Assembly: GCF_000327385.1 (NCBI RefSeq)
Contig: NW_008708400.1
Coordinates: forward strand, 5,959,715 to 6,023,714
Direction: 5' to 3'
DNA length: 64,000 nt
Source: Lottia gigantea
Taxonomy: Eukaryota; Mollusca; Gastropoda; Lottiidae
Shown in pieces: positions 20,630 through 34,200 of the stretch. A model generated the notes under the pieces. The model searched no databases, had not been told where the DNA came from, and was given only the letters and a program-made list of their open reading frames with translations. Every line of letters starts with the position of its first letter. Position 1 is the first letter of the stretch. Made by a program: the position numbers and the translations under genes.

Positions 20630-23549
20630 ATGTTTACTAAATTGCTGCTAATCAGTGGATTAATTGCCAATCAGGTTTATTGGGCTGACAGTAAGTTATA
20701 TTATATCTTTTTAGTGGGGAAGTACCAAGGAATATAACTATTTGATAGATAAGGACTTCTTGTTATATTTTCTTGTGAAATAGAGGCATCAGATATTCAA
20801 CAAGGGTAAGCATTATAAAATTACCTTTTTATCCACATCCATATTGTGTAAATTTGAAACTTTTTTGTATTGGTTCAATGTATGGCATACGTTTCACAGA
20901 TGTTTCTTGAAAATCTTTCAGGTTCTATAACTGTGCGTTATAAAGAACCTTATGAAATAAAATGTGGCTTCGACGAAATAAAAGAACACGTAAAATGGAT
21001 TTATAACGGGTTAACGGTGTTCAGTTGTGAAGCCCCATATCGAGCCGGCGAGTGTAAAATTCAAGATGATCTCTACCGTTATGAAATTGACAATGAAAAT
21101 AAAAAAATGGCGGTTAAAATGCATAAAACAGATATTATAGAATGGAAAGAAACAAGTGCCAATTGGACGTGCCGCCATAGTGACCAAGAAAAAACTTATA
21201 GCTTTGATCATACAGGTATGTCAGATGCGTATCTTAGAAGCAATGGGCTCAAGACTACTGTTACCACAGTTCTAAAGATTGTTAGAACCTGGCACACTTT
21301 TGTTCCATCCAAGCGGCATTGGCTAAATTTTCCATGGTTCACTTAATGGTTAAGAATTTCACAATCACGTTACATCCTGACTCACGAACCTACGAAAATT
21401 GATTATGGAAATAACACTTTTGAATCTTTTAATAAGTGGATTTTTTTAAAAGAGCTTAGAAATGGCTTTATATGTGACGTTCGATCAGGCTTTGTTGAAA
21501 TAATGAAGCCTTTTAAAAATTCGACTTATTAAGTCGAAGAAGAGATCCAAAATAGTTGTGAACTACGTTCGTGTGCGTTATTTCAATTTTCGTATGATTC
21601 TGACTGACACCTAGCGCAATGTTTTAAGTAAGAGCAAAGCTAGGCGATAATTTCACTCAATATGATCTAACTATAACGGGAACAGGCTTTTCTAGGAAAT
21701 AATAGGCGATAATAGGCCCAAAAAATTCAGTATGTGGGTGGGGAGTCACAGGCCACAAAGCCGGGCTAGTCTCTTTTCTGCAGCCGAAAGAGGACGGGAG
21801 AGGCAATTGCTTTGAGTAAAGCAACTCTTTATTTTTCAGAAAGTCCACAGATTTTCTATTTTAATTATCCGGAAAATTTAAATCTCCAGTCTACAGCTAC
21901 AGTAACTGTTGGGATAAACAGCACAATACCATATACAATTACTTGGAGCAGTAATCGCAGAGGAGTTATTAAAATAGAAGAGTTTAAAAATACACACATT
22001 AACAATGCTTCAATAGGAATTCAAACATCCTGTCGAGATAATGTTGATACTTTCCTCTATTCGGTAGAAAATGGTGCCAGTTTCCCATGCGTTGGGTCCT
22101 TTAATTTGACAGTTCGATGTAAGTTACTTTTTGGTCATAATTTGCTGAAATTTTGTAATGAGTACAAATTATAGGTACAATTAAGATGGCCAAAAATTGT
22201 CTTCTTCTGAAAGTTATCAATGACGGATGATCGTAAATTTAAGCCTGTACTCAACAAAATATCTTTCAGATGATGAATATGGGTTTGGACCCGACGTGTA
22301 TGTAATATTTTTCCGATATAACATTGCTGCTTTACTTCCTGACCCAGATGAAACAATTTTCAAAAATTCATTACCTGGGTCTAGGGCACCAATATACTGC
22401 TGTAGGGCATTTCGAAACTATTGGAGATTGCACAATAATTGTTATGAACCATCAAGAAACTGTTGTGTACTCAGGCGATAATTTTTTCATGTCGTGTTTT
22501 GATAGAATCCTATGTATTTTTTTGCGACCGACATTTCAATGATATTGTTTCAGGTGAAACTATAGTGTTGGAGGATGAAATGGATAAAACAATAGAAGTG
22601 GAATTAGGCCAAGATGCCGTGTTCAGAGTTTTGTTTGCTGGTGATAGGAAACCCACCAACATAACATGGTATAGGCGTATGAGCAGTATGATAACAGATC
22701 TCAAGTTCCTTACCGACTACAGAATCAAGAAAAATTCTGGACAGACATCAAATTCCATGGAAATGACCATCTATTCTGTACAAAAACAAGACGTCGGTAC
22801 TTACACTGCGGAACTGTCCTCTGAAAGTAAGAAGATTTTGATAGATTTCGAATTGGTTGTAAAATCTAAGGATTCTGATCCACCGTTCAGTTGGTATATT
22901 GGTATAGTTATTGGTGCCGTAAGTGGTATTTTAGTGTGTATAGTTATATTTATAGCTGTAATGATGATAAAAAAGATCAAATCCAACGGTTAGTAGGCTA
23001 TAATAGCATCTTTACTCAACTACTAGTACTAGTAGTTTTACTTCAAGTTCTCGCGCCTTTTTCGGATAATGATAAGGAAGATTTGCTGTTCCTTCTTGTT
23101 TAATGATAACAGGTATCGCCATGTTGCATATTACAGGAGTTCGTCCGAATATCCCCACAACAGCCATTGATGTAGCAGTTCTGTGGAAGCCTCCCATGGA
23201 GAGAGAGTTCTCCCTTGAACTATTTTTATGACACATCTTTTAGGGCAAACTGGGATACAAATCATGTTCTTTGTACATTTGTTGGAAATGATGTGGGGGT
23301 ACACCATCTATTAACTTTCAAATTGCTGAAACGGGGTTACTTGACACACAGACTTCAAATGTCATTTTACAAATAATTAATTTCTTGTGTTTTGCAGGCG
23401 ATGATTATTTGACACCAAAGAGTGTACCACAAACACCCCCTCCTCCGGTGCCACAAGGTACGCCTTACATGGGCAGTTCTACATCAAACTATAATGATTC
23501 GGCGTTTTCAGATTCGTCAGAAAATTATGAAAATATGGGGAATTATTAA
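20630..23549 (+). CDS. Type I membrane receptor with three Ig-like domains and a CD28-like tail
   Basis: Five exons join in phase 1 throughout: 20630-20690 (signal peptide MFTKLLLISGLIA...), 20922-21215 (Ig 1), 21840-22118 (Ig 2), 22554-22988 (Ig 3 plus membrane helix) and 23398-23549 (tail). They give 406 residues. One symmetrical phase-1 exon per Ig domain is the classic layout of this superfamily. Ig 3 has the core tryptophan (ITWYRR) and the D-x-G-x-Y motif (DVGTY). The helix is YIGIVIGAVSGILVCIVIFI, followed by a basic stop-transfer run (KKIK). The tail has a proline-rich SH3-type motif (PQTPPPPVP) and a tyrosine motif YENM. The protein probably sits at the cell surface and signals through SH2/SH3 proteins. 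No orthologue is recognised. An extra exon may exist at 22270-22480, but its phase does not fit simply. Confidence 0.75.
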
Positions 23550-23564
23550 CAATAGTCACTGCCT

Positions 23565-23760
23565 ATTTTAAGCACAAGTCGGTTAGACACGGTACTTTAA
23601 ACACACTGATTTAGACACAGGTCATGTAGGCACAGCGTTTAGGCACAGTGACTTAGGTACAACTTCAATTAGGCACATTATTACTATTCGGCACAATTTC
23701 ATCGCCAATTAGGCACAAATTCATTTAGGTCCACTAAATATAAGGCACAATGTCAATATG
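23565..23760 (+). repeat. Degenerate ttaggcaca tandem repeat after the receptor gene
   Basis: Immediately after the stop codon the sequence repeats a motif close to ttaggcacaa about ten times at irregular spacing (ttagacacgg, ttaggcacag, ttaggcacat, ttaggcacaa and so on). It would lie in the 3' untranslated region. It is too degenerate and short to be telomeric. Confidence 0.65.
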
Positions 23761-25276
23761 GAACACTTGAACAGTGGCGGACAGTTGGGGATACGGGAAT
23801 TCCCTAAAATGTCCAAGAATAAGAAATGGAAAAAGGGAAAAAGACTGGTTATCCTGGTTACATGATGGAGGGAGGAAGCCTTTGAAAAACATAAATTGAA
23901 TGTGTGTGTAGACGTATATCATGCATTTTATGCACTTTGAATATATTATAGTATGGTACCACCTAGGAGCAAGTTCTATTCATGTAAATCAAAGGCTTTC
24001 TTTCTCCATCTTTTTCCTTTCTCCCATATTGGCTGTTTATTAATCTCATTTTTCATCTCCCAACCACTGATCAGTTTGTGATGACGTCACTATTGTGAAG
24101 TTCCTTAAAGGCTATATCAAATATACCTTTTGCAATAGTGACATAATTAAGAAGAATCACTCAATCTTACTTAGAATGGTGCAAATTGATAATATAACAG
24201 CGTCATAATACATTTTACTAAAATTAGCAGCTAAAGTATCTAAAATGACAAAACAAACATACAACAAAATATTATACAACTTAAAATTTGCTATAAAAAT
24301 ATAACACAAAATTTAGTGTCAACAAAAGTGACTAGTTTAAAAAAAAAGATAGTTGTACCCTGTGCTATAGGCAATGTTCTTCAGCAGATACCCACAAAAA
24401 CAAAGCAGCCAATACAAAAAATACAAAAACAAATCAGTAAATACAACAACAAAACAAAATTTTCTAATCAGATTAAAAACATAATAATATTGAAATTCTT
24501 TGATAAATATTATATTATCAGTTAAAGTGTTTAGGCCTTGTAATAACTATTTTGTGTTGATACATTGATAACAAAGTTAACATAGGGCTTATTCCAATTA
24601 GGGCCAATAGTAACATTAATAAGCTTATGTTTTATATGATTTATGATTAATATACACTCATATGAATTTTGAAATACATGTATCAGCTATAGCATGAATG
24701 TTACCAAATTTTGCATGAACAATATGCCTGGAATGCATTTTGTAAAAAAATCAATGAGGAACATTTGTTGAAAAATGAAATAAATATAATTGTAAATTTA
24801 ATAGACATTAAAAATTTCAAATTTACACATTCATTCCTGACACTATCATCCTGACTGCACTCTACCTAATCTACGTGGCTCCGTTCTCTTCTTTGAAACA
24901 CTTCCTAATGTACAATACACACAAACACTTGATCTTTTGACAATTTCAAACATAAATTATCACATTTCGACTCGAACTTGTCATATTTATTAACATTTTG
25001 TTTAATCAATTGATGTTATATGAAAGCTTGGTTGTTACCGCCAGACCAATTAAATATTCGATGCACACAAATGCAATGACATTATGCATTATGGTTTTTA
25101 CTATAAGTAATGAGTCCCTTATTTGAAAGAACAAAACACAACGAACTACCAATTTTCAACGGGAACTTTTGATAATACAATTTTCGGTGTATAATCTATG
25201 CAAATGTTTTTTCTTTTACAGTTTTACTGGAACGGATTTTGATATCTAATTAAAATTTTCACAGTAAGAATTGGGA
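23760..25276. other. Intergenic stretch between convergent genes
   Basis: Very AT-rich sequence between the 3' ends of the Ig receptor and fukutin. It should contain both 3' untranslated regions and polyadenylation sites; an aaataaa string near 24780 is one candidate. No coding region or recognised repeat was found. Confidence 0.5.
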
Positions 25277-28200
25277 CTAGGGGGTCAGATTCAGGAAAAA
25301 AAAGAAATAATAAATCTCAATAAAGATACTGCGAAACCAATCCTTTATGATATCTATGTAGGATTCCATTGAAACATTGTACTTATCCATTTCTTCTCCA
25401 GAGTATTCCCCCACCACTATTAAATTTTTGGGGCTTTCATCCCATATCCAGTTTTCTGCTGTTTTATTCCAATCATCACCATATACTTTTTTTACAAATT
25501 CAAACGTGTTGCAAGGAACACGGACAGGAACTCCAAGCAATTCACCCCAACATAATTGAATTTTAGGTATCATAAACCTAAAAAAAGATAGCTTGCCAGG
25601 CAAGGTAATATATGCCCATTGCAGCTTTGATTATGAATAAAAATATTTAGCAGTACAGTAACAATCACCAGTATGAAATATTCAACCTTATTCATAAACT
25701 TCTTTTGAACTTTTAAGGGCAATACTATATAATATTATAAGTTTTGTCAAAATCTGGCAAGGATCATGCATTTAAGTCTTTACAAGCCAAAATGTGAAAG
25801 TGTTTTCATGAACATGTACAATAACTCATACCAAATACTTTTTGATTTTTTTGATTTTGTTCATCCTTGGGTGATTACAAACACTCACACAAAGTTTCGT
25901 CAAAAATCCAATATGAATTGTGCCTTCTGACTGACGGAGGGAGGGAGGGACATGGGAGTCGTCAATATACGCCTCCCATTTCATATGGGCTAATAAAAAA
26001 AGAGGATATGCAATGAGTTTGTTTGACATTATAAGCTCACTATTTTGTTCCTGATAATGCCAAGTAGCTTGACAGAAATTTTGTCTGGACTAGAGCATTA
26101 GCCTACTCTTTTATATAACTGGGACCTTCATTTATGTATTGTCTGCATTAAATTACTTCTTTTATACCTCTTTTTTAATATTTTTTTGTCTGAATTGTAA
26201 TCTAACAGGTTTTCTACCAAAGAACCATTCTCATGAGGCTAGTTTTAATCAATCAAATCAACTCATGTAGGAACTGTTTCTTGATAACAATACAAATTGT
26301 TAATCATTGTCTCCACTGACGAATCAGACATTTCATGCATTTGGATAACGTTGAGTTATTTGTGTAAACATGCTTGTCTAGTATGTATGGTATTGTGAAG
26401 TATAGATTTGTTAAGCGTATTGTGACATGTCTTGTCACAGTTTACAATCATTCGTATCTACGGCATTCATTGTCTTACAGTTATTGTCAGGCGTAGCAAG
26501 AATGGCCGACTTATTTACGATTGTGTGTATAATTTCACCAATATGTCCTGCAAGCACTAAATGACTCACCTGTATTTTGTACCATTTCCACCCACTGCTC
26601 CTGTCCAATTGTCATCTTTTCCTTCATAAAGACAAAACACATCTAATCGAATAGAATATTTCTTAAACGTCATCTCAAAACTGTCTTGCAACTAGTGAAA
26701 AAAAAAATCACATCAAACAAGATAGTTTGCCAGACAAGTTTATATACACCCATTGGCAGGTTTGATTTTAAACAAAAATATTTGGCAGTACAGTAACAGA
26801 ATGAAATATTCAACCTTTAGTCAGACATTTCTTTATGTGATACCAAGTTTCGTCAAAATCAGTCGAGAATAGTGCCTTCTAATGTTTTACAAGCTTACAA
26901 GCGTTTCAAAGAACAAAGGCAATAACTCTTTACATATCTGTTCATCCTTGGGTGATTACAAACACTCACACCAGATTTTCTCAAATTTGTCAATTATTTA
27001 GTAGAATGTTTACCAGCTAAAATTGAATGCGTTGTCAAGAACAAGGGCAATAATAAATTTTTCTGATTTTCAATAGGGTTCATCCTTGAATGATTACAAA
27101 CAATCTAACCAAATTTCATCAAAATCAGTCAAGAATTGTGCCTTCTACAGTGTTTAAAAGCATTTCAAGAACAAATACAATAACTCATACTGAATATTTT
27201 TCGATTCTTCTGATTTTCAATAGGGTTCATTGTGCCTCCTAGAGTGTTTTCGAGCAATTGTAGACGGACAGACGAACAGACATGGGCGATGCCAATATAC
27301 CCCCTATTTCATGTGGGCGTATAAAAATGAATGCATTTGTAGTTCACAATATTTCAATAGTTCAAAATTTCAATATGAATACTTAGTTTCATCAAGATCA
27401 GATGAAAACAGAATTCTCTATTGTATTTACAAACCAAATTTGACATGCTTTTACATTTGATTGTCAAATCAAACTTGACCTCATAAATATATATCAGACA
27501 AAACTGACAGTTAATATTTGGTACTTAGTCCTATCAAACTGTAAAAATATACCTACCTTTCCCAACTCTCGAATCAAGTACAAGTCGTGTGATCCTAAAG
27601 ATTTTTTCATTGTTGGTTTATAATGTTTAGCATATATTTCAATGTCCATATCACGAGTATTATGAATAAGATCACATTGTCGATACCATCCTATATAAAA
27701 ATCAAATGTAACTTAAAATACGATACTTCTGATTCTCGAGCTCTTTATGCCTCATGATCTTTAACCTATACAGCTCTTAACACACAAAATTGGTGAAAAT
27801 GGTAGGCCTAGGCTAAATTGAGACAAAAAGAAAGAAAGAAACAACTATATTTTACAGGGATAACAACTTAGGTTCAAAGTTAAGGATCCTTTCTACTAGC
27901 TAGTCCTTGTCCAAGCCTCTTGGCATTGATCTTCAAGGATTAGGCCTATCCGTCATCGGTCTTTCACACACCCACAGCCGCCATTCGCTCGGCGTAACCA
28001 AGCAAATGACGTCATGTATAGAACCAACGCTCTAACCGACTGTGCTCTAGAACCTCACAAAGATTCAACAATTAACTCTAAACAGTCATCTCAAGTTAAG
28101 GTTATACTCTGATTTTTTTTTATTACAGACAAACTAAAAATAGGAATTTGATTCTGATACAGAGAAACGAAGACAGTGAAAATACTCCACTCACGTGACA

Positions 28201-31200
28201 TGAATTCAATGAGTGACTGATTTACAAAAACCTTACAATCCAATTGATTGCTTCATATACAAACTTCTGTCAAAAGCTGTACAATCCAATCAAATTGTTG
28301 CATTGACAAACTTCCAATGCAAACTTACAAATGAAAGTGCCTTTTTAAGTCAAGGTATTAAACAGAGTTCGTATTAACTTGACATTGGGAAGATGCCTAA
28401 GCAACAGTGCTACAGGTCAGGGGTAGCCTAATATCAGTCCATGAAGTGACAATAGTCTAAAGTTATAAAGTATAAAATGAAGTTCGTAATATATTGATAT
28501 TGTGAAGATAATAATACTAATACCTAGCAGTGTTCCACCTTCCAGCCAAAATTTTATTCCTGCATCATCCATTGCTTGTTTTAAATCATGTAATAGTATG
28601 GATGCCTTGTAGTGAAAATTTCTGTAGTACACTTTGTAGTCAGGGTAAGAATCATAAAACAAATTAACCCTTCTGTTATCGCATTCTATGAAGGTCGATT
28701 CTGGAATTTCTTCGTCAACAAAGCGACCCACATTGGCTGGCATATAAAGGGTTAAATTATCATTATTCAAATGGACCTTAGCTAGCTCTAATCTGCAAAG
28801 ATATAGAAATAGTCTGTCATGGAAAGTTGACGTATCCAACTTTTCATCTGATCTTTTTTTGTAATTTTTGATCTTCCAAATATGAATTATTGATTGCTCA
28901 ATTCTAATTTTTTCAAATTTTATGTTTGGGATACAAAGTCATTAATCACTGTGGGGTACAATAACCTAATTTCACATTATAAAAAGATAAATAGATCAAC
29001 TACCTATTATATCCATATGCAGATTCTCCAAAATTCAGTCTGGTATGTGGAAGCCAACTGGGAAAGGATGACACCAGTAGGCTTTCACTTTTTATAAAGC
29101 CCTTCCATTTCTCATGAAACATAATCAAATGAACTAAAAGCAGACTGGACTGGTGATACAAGATCACATGAGATAAGTCATTCTCCTTTGAATCCACTGG
29201 GAATACATTGAACCCATGATTTTTCAATTCATCCAAGACAGACAACTGAAATTGAAAAATAAAATAGGTTGACTGCTGTTTGCCAATAATTGAAAAGGAC
29301 TATACATATAATATGGTATCAGTCCACATTCATCTTGCCAGCATCAAGGAATCACCCTTCAAGCATATTGTCGTCTAATTATAACTATCTGTATCACTTT
29401 CAGGACTCAAAATCTAAAATCCAGTTATCATGCAATTCAGTAAAAATATTCCATTTAAGTATAGACTGTCTCACATTCAGGTTCTATGATCAATAATATA
29501 TCGTTAATGTGATTAAGTGATGACATCTAAATTTTGAAACATGAAACTCCATCAGCTGGAATGTGAAATATTCAGTGGTTATGTATCTTTTATTCAATGA
29601 AAAAAATGGTCATGATCATAATGATGGTTCTTGCTAGACAATACTTTACTACTAATTTAAGGGGCAATATGCAAAATTTTCATCATCAAAACTGTCATAA
29701 ATTATACCTGAAATATTTCTAAGGAATGCTATTTACTTCTAAATATCTACTTGATCAAACTGAATTTGTTTTAAAAGGGTTAATTGAAAACAGAGTGTAC
29801 TAATTGTTAAGTAAGCAGCTTAAAGTAATTTTGGTGTTGAGCCTCATAAAGACTCAGTATCATTAGTTGAAACCTTTTAGAATTTGTAGGACACACATCT
29901 CTACAATAGGCCTTTATTTTGCTTAAATCCATACTGTGGTTTTCTAAAAACTACCAAAAAAAACATAAGTTTACGTAAACATTTTAACTGGTTTTAGCAT
30001 TAAAAAATCAATGGCAAGATTTGTATAGTTTATGAAGGGACACATTATCTAGATTCTCTATTATAGTTTTAATAAATAAGAAACACATTTTTGACCTACG
30101 AAAAAAAAGAAGAATGCCCCTTTAAAAATTTACCATGAATCCTGCTCATGCGACCACCTTCACTTAAATACCACCTTTGATATGCACCACAATAATGCCC
30201 CCTTACAACTTTTAATTTAATTAACGACTGATAATCCACCACTTCATTAGAAGACCAACGACCATGTATTTTTTTTAAAACAATTAGAATCCCTTTATAA
30301 TGCAATAAATCAATAAACTATGTAATAATCTATTAAACGAAGTAACATACTTGGAAGCGGGTTCCAATAATTATATAGTTTATCAGATATATCGTCTAAT
30401 ATATAGATTCTATTCTTTACTCATGGCACCTGGTAAGTCCAACTGATGAATATTACACAAATTTGAGACTTTGAATCTTATGTCCATTATAAGAGGAAGT
30501 ATCCTTTTAAGGGACACATTTCTCTAGATTCTAGTGTACAGTTTTCATAAATTTGAGCAAAATATTGACCTATGAATCACTCGAAAGAAATAGAAGAGCG
30601 ACTTTAAGTTGCTGTTAGTTTAATAAAAGTAACAAGATAAAAAAAAGTTAAACACTGTGAAATATAACTAATAATAAATATTACAATTAACTACATTTAA
30701 TTTAACCATCAGTAACAAAACCAAAAGATAGCTTGCCAGGCAAGATGATATAGGCCCACTGGCAGCTTTGATTTTAAATAAAAATTTAAGTACATTAACA
30801 ATCACTAGTATGAAATATTCAACCTGAAGTCATACAGTTCTTTTGAACAATATTTGTCAAAATCCAGAAAGAATGGTGCCTTTTAAAGAGTTTACAACCT
30901 ATTGTGCTTTCTTAAATGTTATCAAGCTGAAAATTGAACACATTTTCAAGAATGAGGTCAATAACTCCTATGGAACATTTTTTGATTTTTTTTTCTTCAT
31001 CCATGGGTGATAATAAACGATTTCATCAAGTTTCGTCAATATCTGTCAAGAATTGAGCCTTCTAGAATGTTTACGAACTAAATATTGAACACATTCTCAA
31101 GAACAAGGGCAATAACTGATACTAAATATTTTTCGATTTTTCTGATTTTCGATAGTGTTTATCCTTGGGTGATAATGAACATTCAAAATTCATCAAGAAT

Positions 31201-34200
31201 TGTGCCTTCCCGAGTGTACACAAGCTAAAAATTGAACGCATTCTCAAGAACAGGGGCAGTAACTCCTACTAAATATTTTTTCTGATTTTCAATAGGCTTC
31301 ACACTTGGGTTATAATGAACACTCACGCCAAGTTTCATCAAAATTCGTCAAGAATTGTGCCTTCAAGAGTGTTTACAAGCTAAAAATTGAGGGCAAGAAT
31401 TGTGTCTTGTACAGTGTTTACGAGCAATTGTGGACGGGCGGACATGGGTGACGGCAATATATGCCCCCCATTTCATGTGGGCATATAAAAAAAGGAAAAA
31501 AAGCAAGTAAACAAACCAATTGCTTGCAATGGAGCTCATCTCAAACGCTAATCAATTTTGATACATATTTCAATCCAGTTTTTGTGGAAATATGGTTTAT
31601 GCGTTTACAAGAAATTTATACTATTTTCCTTTTCTATAATTTAGAAAAAAAATATGGCTAAAATTTTTTGCCTTTAGGCCAATTCTTAGATATAGAATTC
31701 CACTGGAAGAGGAAATATTTTTGAGCCAAAAATGTATCCTTTTATATATGAATTTACTAGCCAGAAGATGTCTTGTTTTACATTTGAGCGCTACATTGGA
31801 AGCAGAAAAATCTTAATAGCTCATACTTACTTAAATATATTAGAACTCTAGTAAAATAAAGACAATCAGGAACATGTTATAATACTAACAAATAGACCAA
31901 TAGAAAATTATAGGCCTAGTTGACCAATTCAGTCTTTGGGTATTAGAAGTTGTAAAGCATCAGCATCGATACTCTTCACTGTATTCATAATACTGAATTT
32001 AATTTTCATTATATATTTTCATAATATTCACTGAAGTTCTTGAGGCTAATTGAACGTGGATCCTTCATAGATAGGGAGAGTGTTATAAGTGCTCAACTTG
32101 AAACTTTGCTCGTCTCATAAAGAATAATGAAAAATTAACAAATATAGATATAAAATTTTATGGTTGTTTATATTCTGTTTTAATTGAAGAGTGACAATAT
32201 CTTACAACCTGTAGTTATTATTCCAAATAGTTATTTTTAAACTTACATTTAATGTATGTCCTTTATCAGCTCGCATACCAAATGTATAGACCTTACTGGT
32301 GATATCATATTCCTCTTTAACTATTGACAATAATACTTTGGGTTCAATCAAAAAAACAACAAAATCCTTCACTGAATGAAGAAACAGCTGAAAAATGAAA
32401 TGGCTCATTCTACAAAAATTCTTTGGAGATTCGTGAGTTGTTATCACGAATATTATCGTTAACAGCCTTTGTAATAGGAGGTCTGGTATAGTCTACTACA
32501 GAACAGCAAACACCATGCAGTGTGCAATATATGGAAAATATCACCAGGCAGCAAAAAGATTTTTCAGAATGAACCACAGTTGTTGGCTTCAACTGGTCTC
32601 CAAAGATCAATAGGCCAAATCTGTTGATTTTTACCTTATAGTCAGATTTATGTTCTAAAAGGTTTTTTGTGTAGAAAAATTCAACAGTATTGATATAGAG
32701 AACATTTTGACTGTATTATTACCTGTAGAGGTGGCTTCTGTTCACTGTTAAACTTGGAAGAATATATCTAAATAGAAAAGTAATATTATTGTATATCAAT
32801 AAAATATTTTAATTCTGCTTTTGTACCTCTTCTACTAGTCTTAACCTTTCTGGCATTTATTTGGTGTAAATATAAAATTTTATCAAGACAAAATGGCTCT
32901 AATAAACCTTCCTTTTATAATTTAGTTTAATAACATTAAAAATACAGCAGTTGTATTTTCACATTATTGTAGTAATTCTTGTGTATCTAATATTTTTAAA
33001 GAGCAACAATCAGCATTTTGAGGATTTTTGGGGGCCTTGAATAAATAGGCGGATTAAACTAAATGAAAATAGAGTTATCCCTTCTCAAACTAGAAATACC
33101 ATTTGCTATTTCTCTCTCTTCACTGGTTTCTCCACAGCTAGAATATTATATGTCTTTTCCACAAGGTCAAATAACAAAATTTTAGAGGACAGGAAATACT
33201 TTGAAAACCAGTGAACAACGATGGAAAACCAAGTTTAAACGTCCCACGAAGAGAAATTACCGAAGTGCTTGGATAAAGGGGAGTTTGTCCAAAGTTTTTG
33301 TCCATATCTATTTTCGTTTAGGCTGTGGAAGAAAGGGCTGTAATTTCCAAACACTATGTATATCTCAAATTAAAATTACATAAATTATACACCTACATGA
33401 ACTTGCATTATCCTTGGTAACTGAAACAAAAATATAACTTTATAACATAGACAAAAATGGATATCAATTGGTGATGAGAAATCACTCTCAAAAACACATA
33501 AAATAAAAAATTCCTATGGCTTGATGTGCTACTAGCTGAACACATAAAAGATATCTAATAGTGAGGCACTGTTTACTTGATCAATTATTTATAAATTTAA
33601 AAATAAACTGAATATTTTCAATAATGATTCAGTTTAATCAAATATTAATCAGTTGGTAGCTTGCAATTTTTTGAATACACTTTTTTTGCACCTGACTATC
33701 CAAATGAAGACTGGCTAATGCACAACAAAAGAAATTTTACTAGTACATGTTTTCTATTTCAACTGGCAAGAGACCTTTACCATACGCACACAGGGTCTCA
33801 ATTTAATGTTCCCAAAAATGATGAATCACACTGTGTTTTTTGCATCAGGTAGGGAAATGACATGACTGGAGTTTTACATCCTACTTTTCTGCACCTGATT
33901 GGCTAATAAAGATTTGTAATACTGTGTAGTGTGCAATGAATGAAATTTTGCCAGGACAGCGGCATTAGCCATCTCTTTTTTTATTTCAAACTGTCGAGGG
34001 ATGCACAGCCTTTAGCACACAGGGCCTCCATGTTTTCCATGTTGTCCATTTGACCTGATTCACTGCCGCGAAACCGAGTTGAAAATCGGAAGGGATAATC
34101 TCGACCTATGCTGAGATTGAACCCCAGACCTTTAGGCATCTAACTCACTGAGCCACAGCGACTCCCCTGCATCAGGTTTGGAGTTGATGTTTAAAAACCT

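Noticed and set aside
20786-20807. A microexon in the Ig receptor gene after exon 1
   Set aside because: It has AG and GT edges but its phase gives a stop in the next exon, while exon 1 joins exon 20922-21215 directly in phase.
21011-21211. Minus-strand open frame opposite Ig domain 1
   Set aside because: It is antisense to a well-supported exon.
23565-23760. Interstitial telomere repeat
   Set aside because: The motif ttaggcaca is irregular and does not form runs of TTAGGG or TTAGGC.
33201-33383. Plus-strand open frame in fukutin intron 1
   Set aside because: Short, no resemblance, and in the intron of a gene on the other strand.
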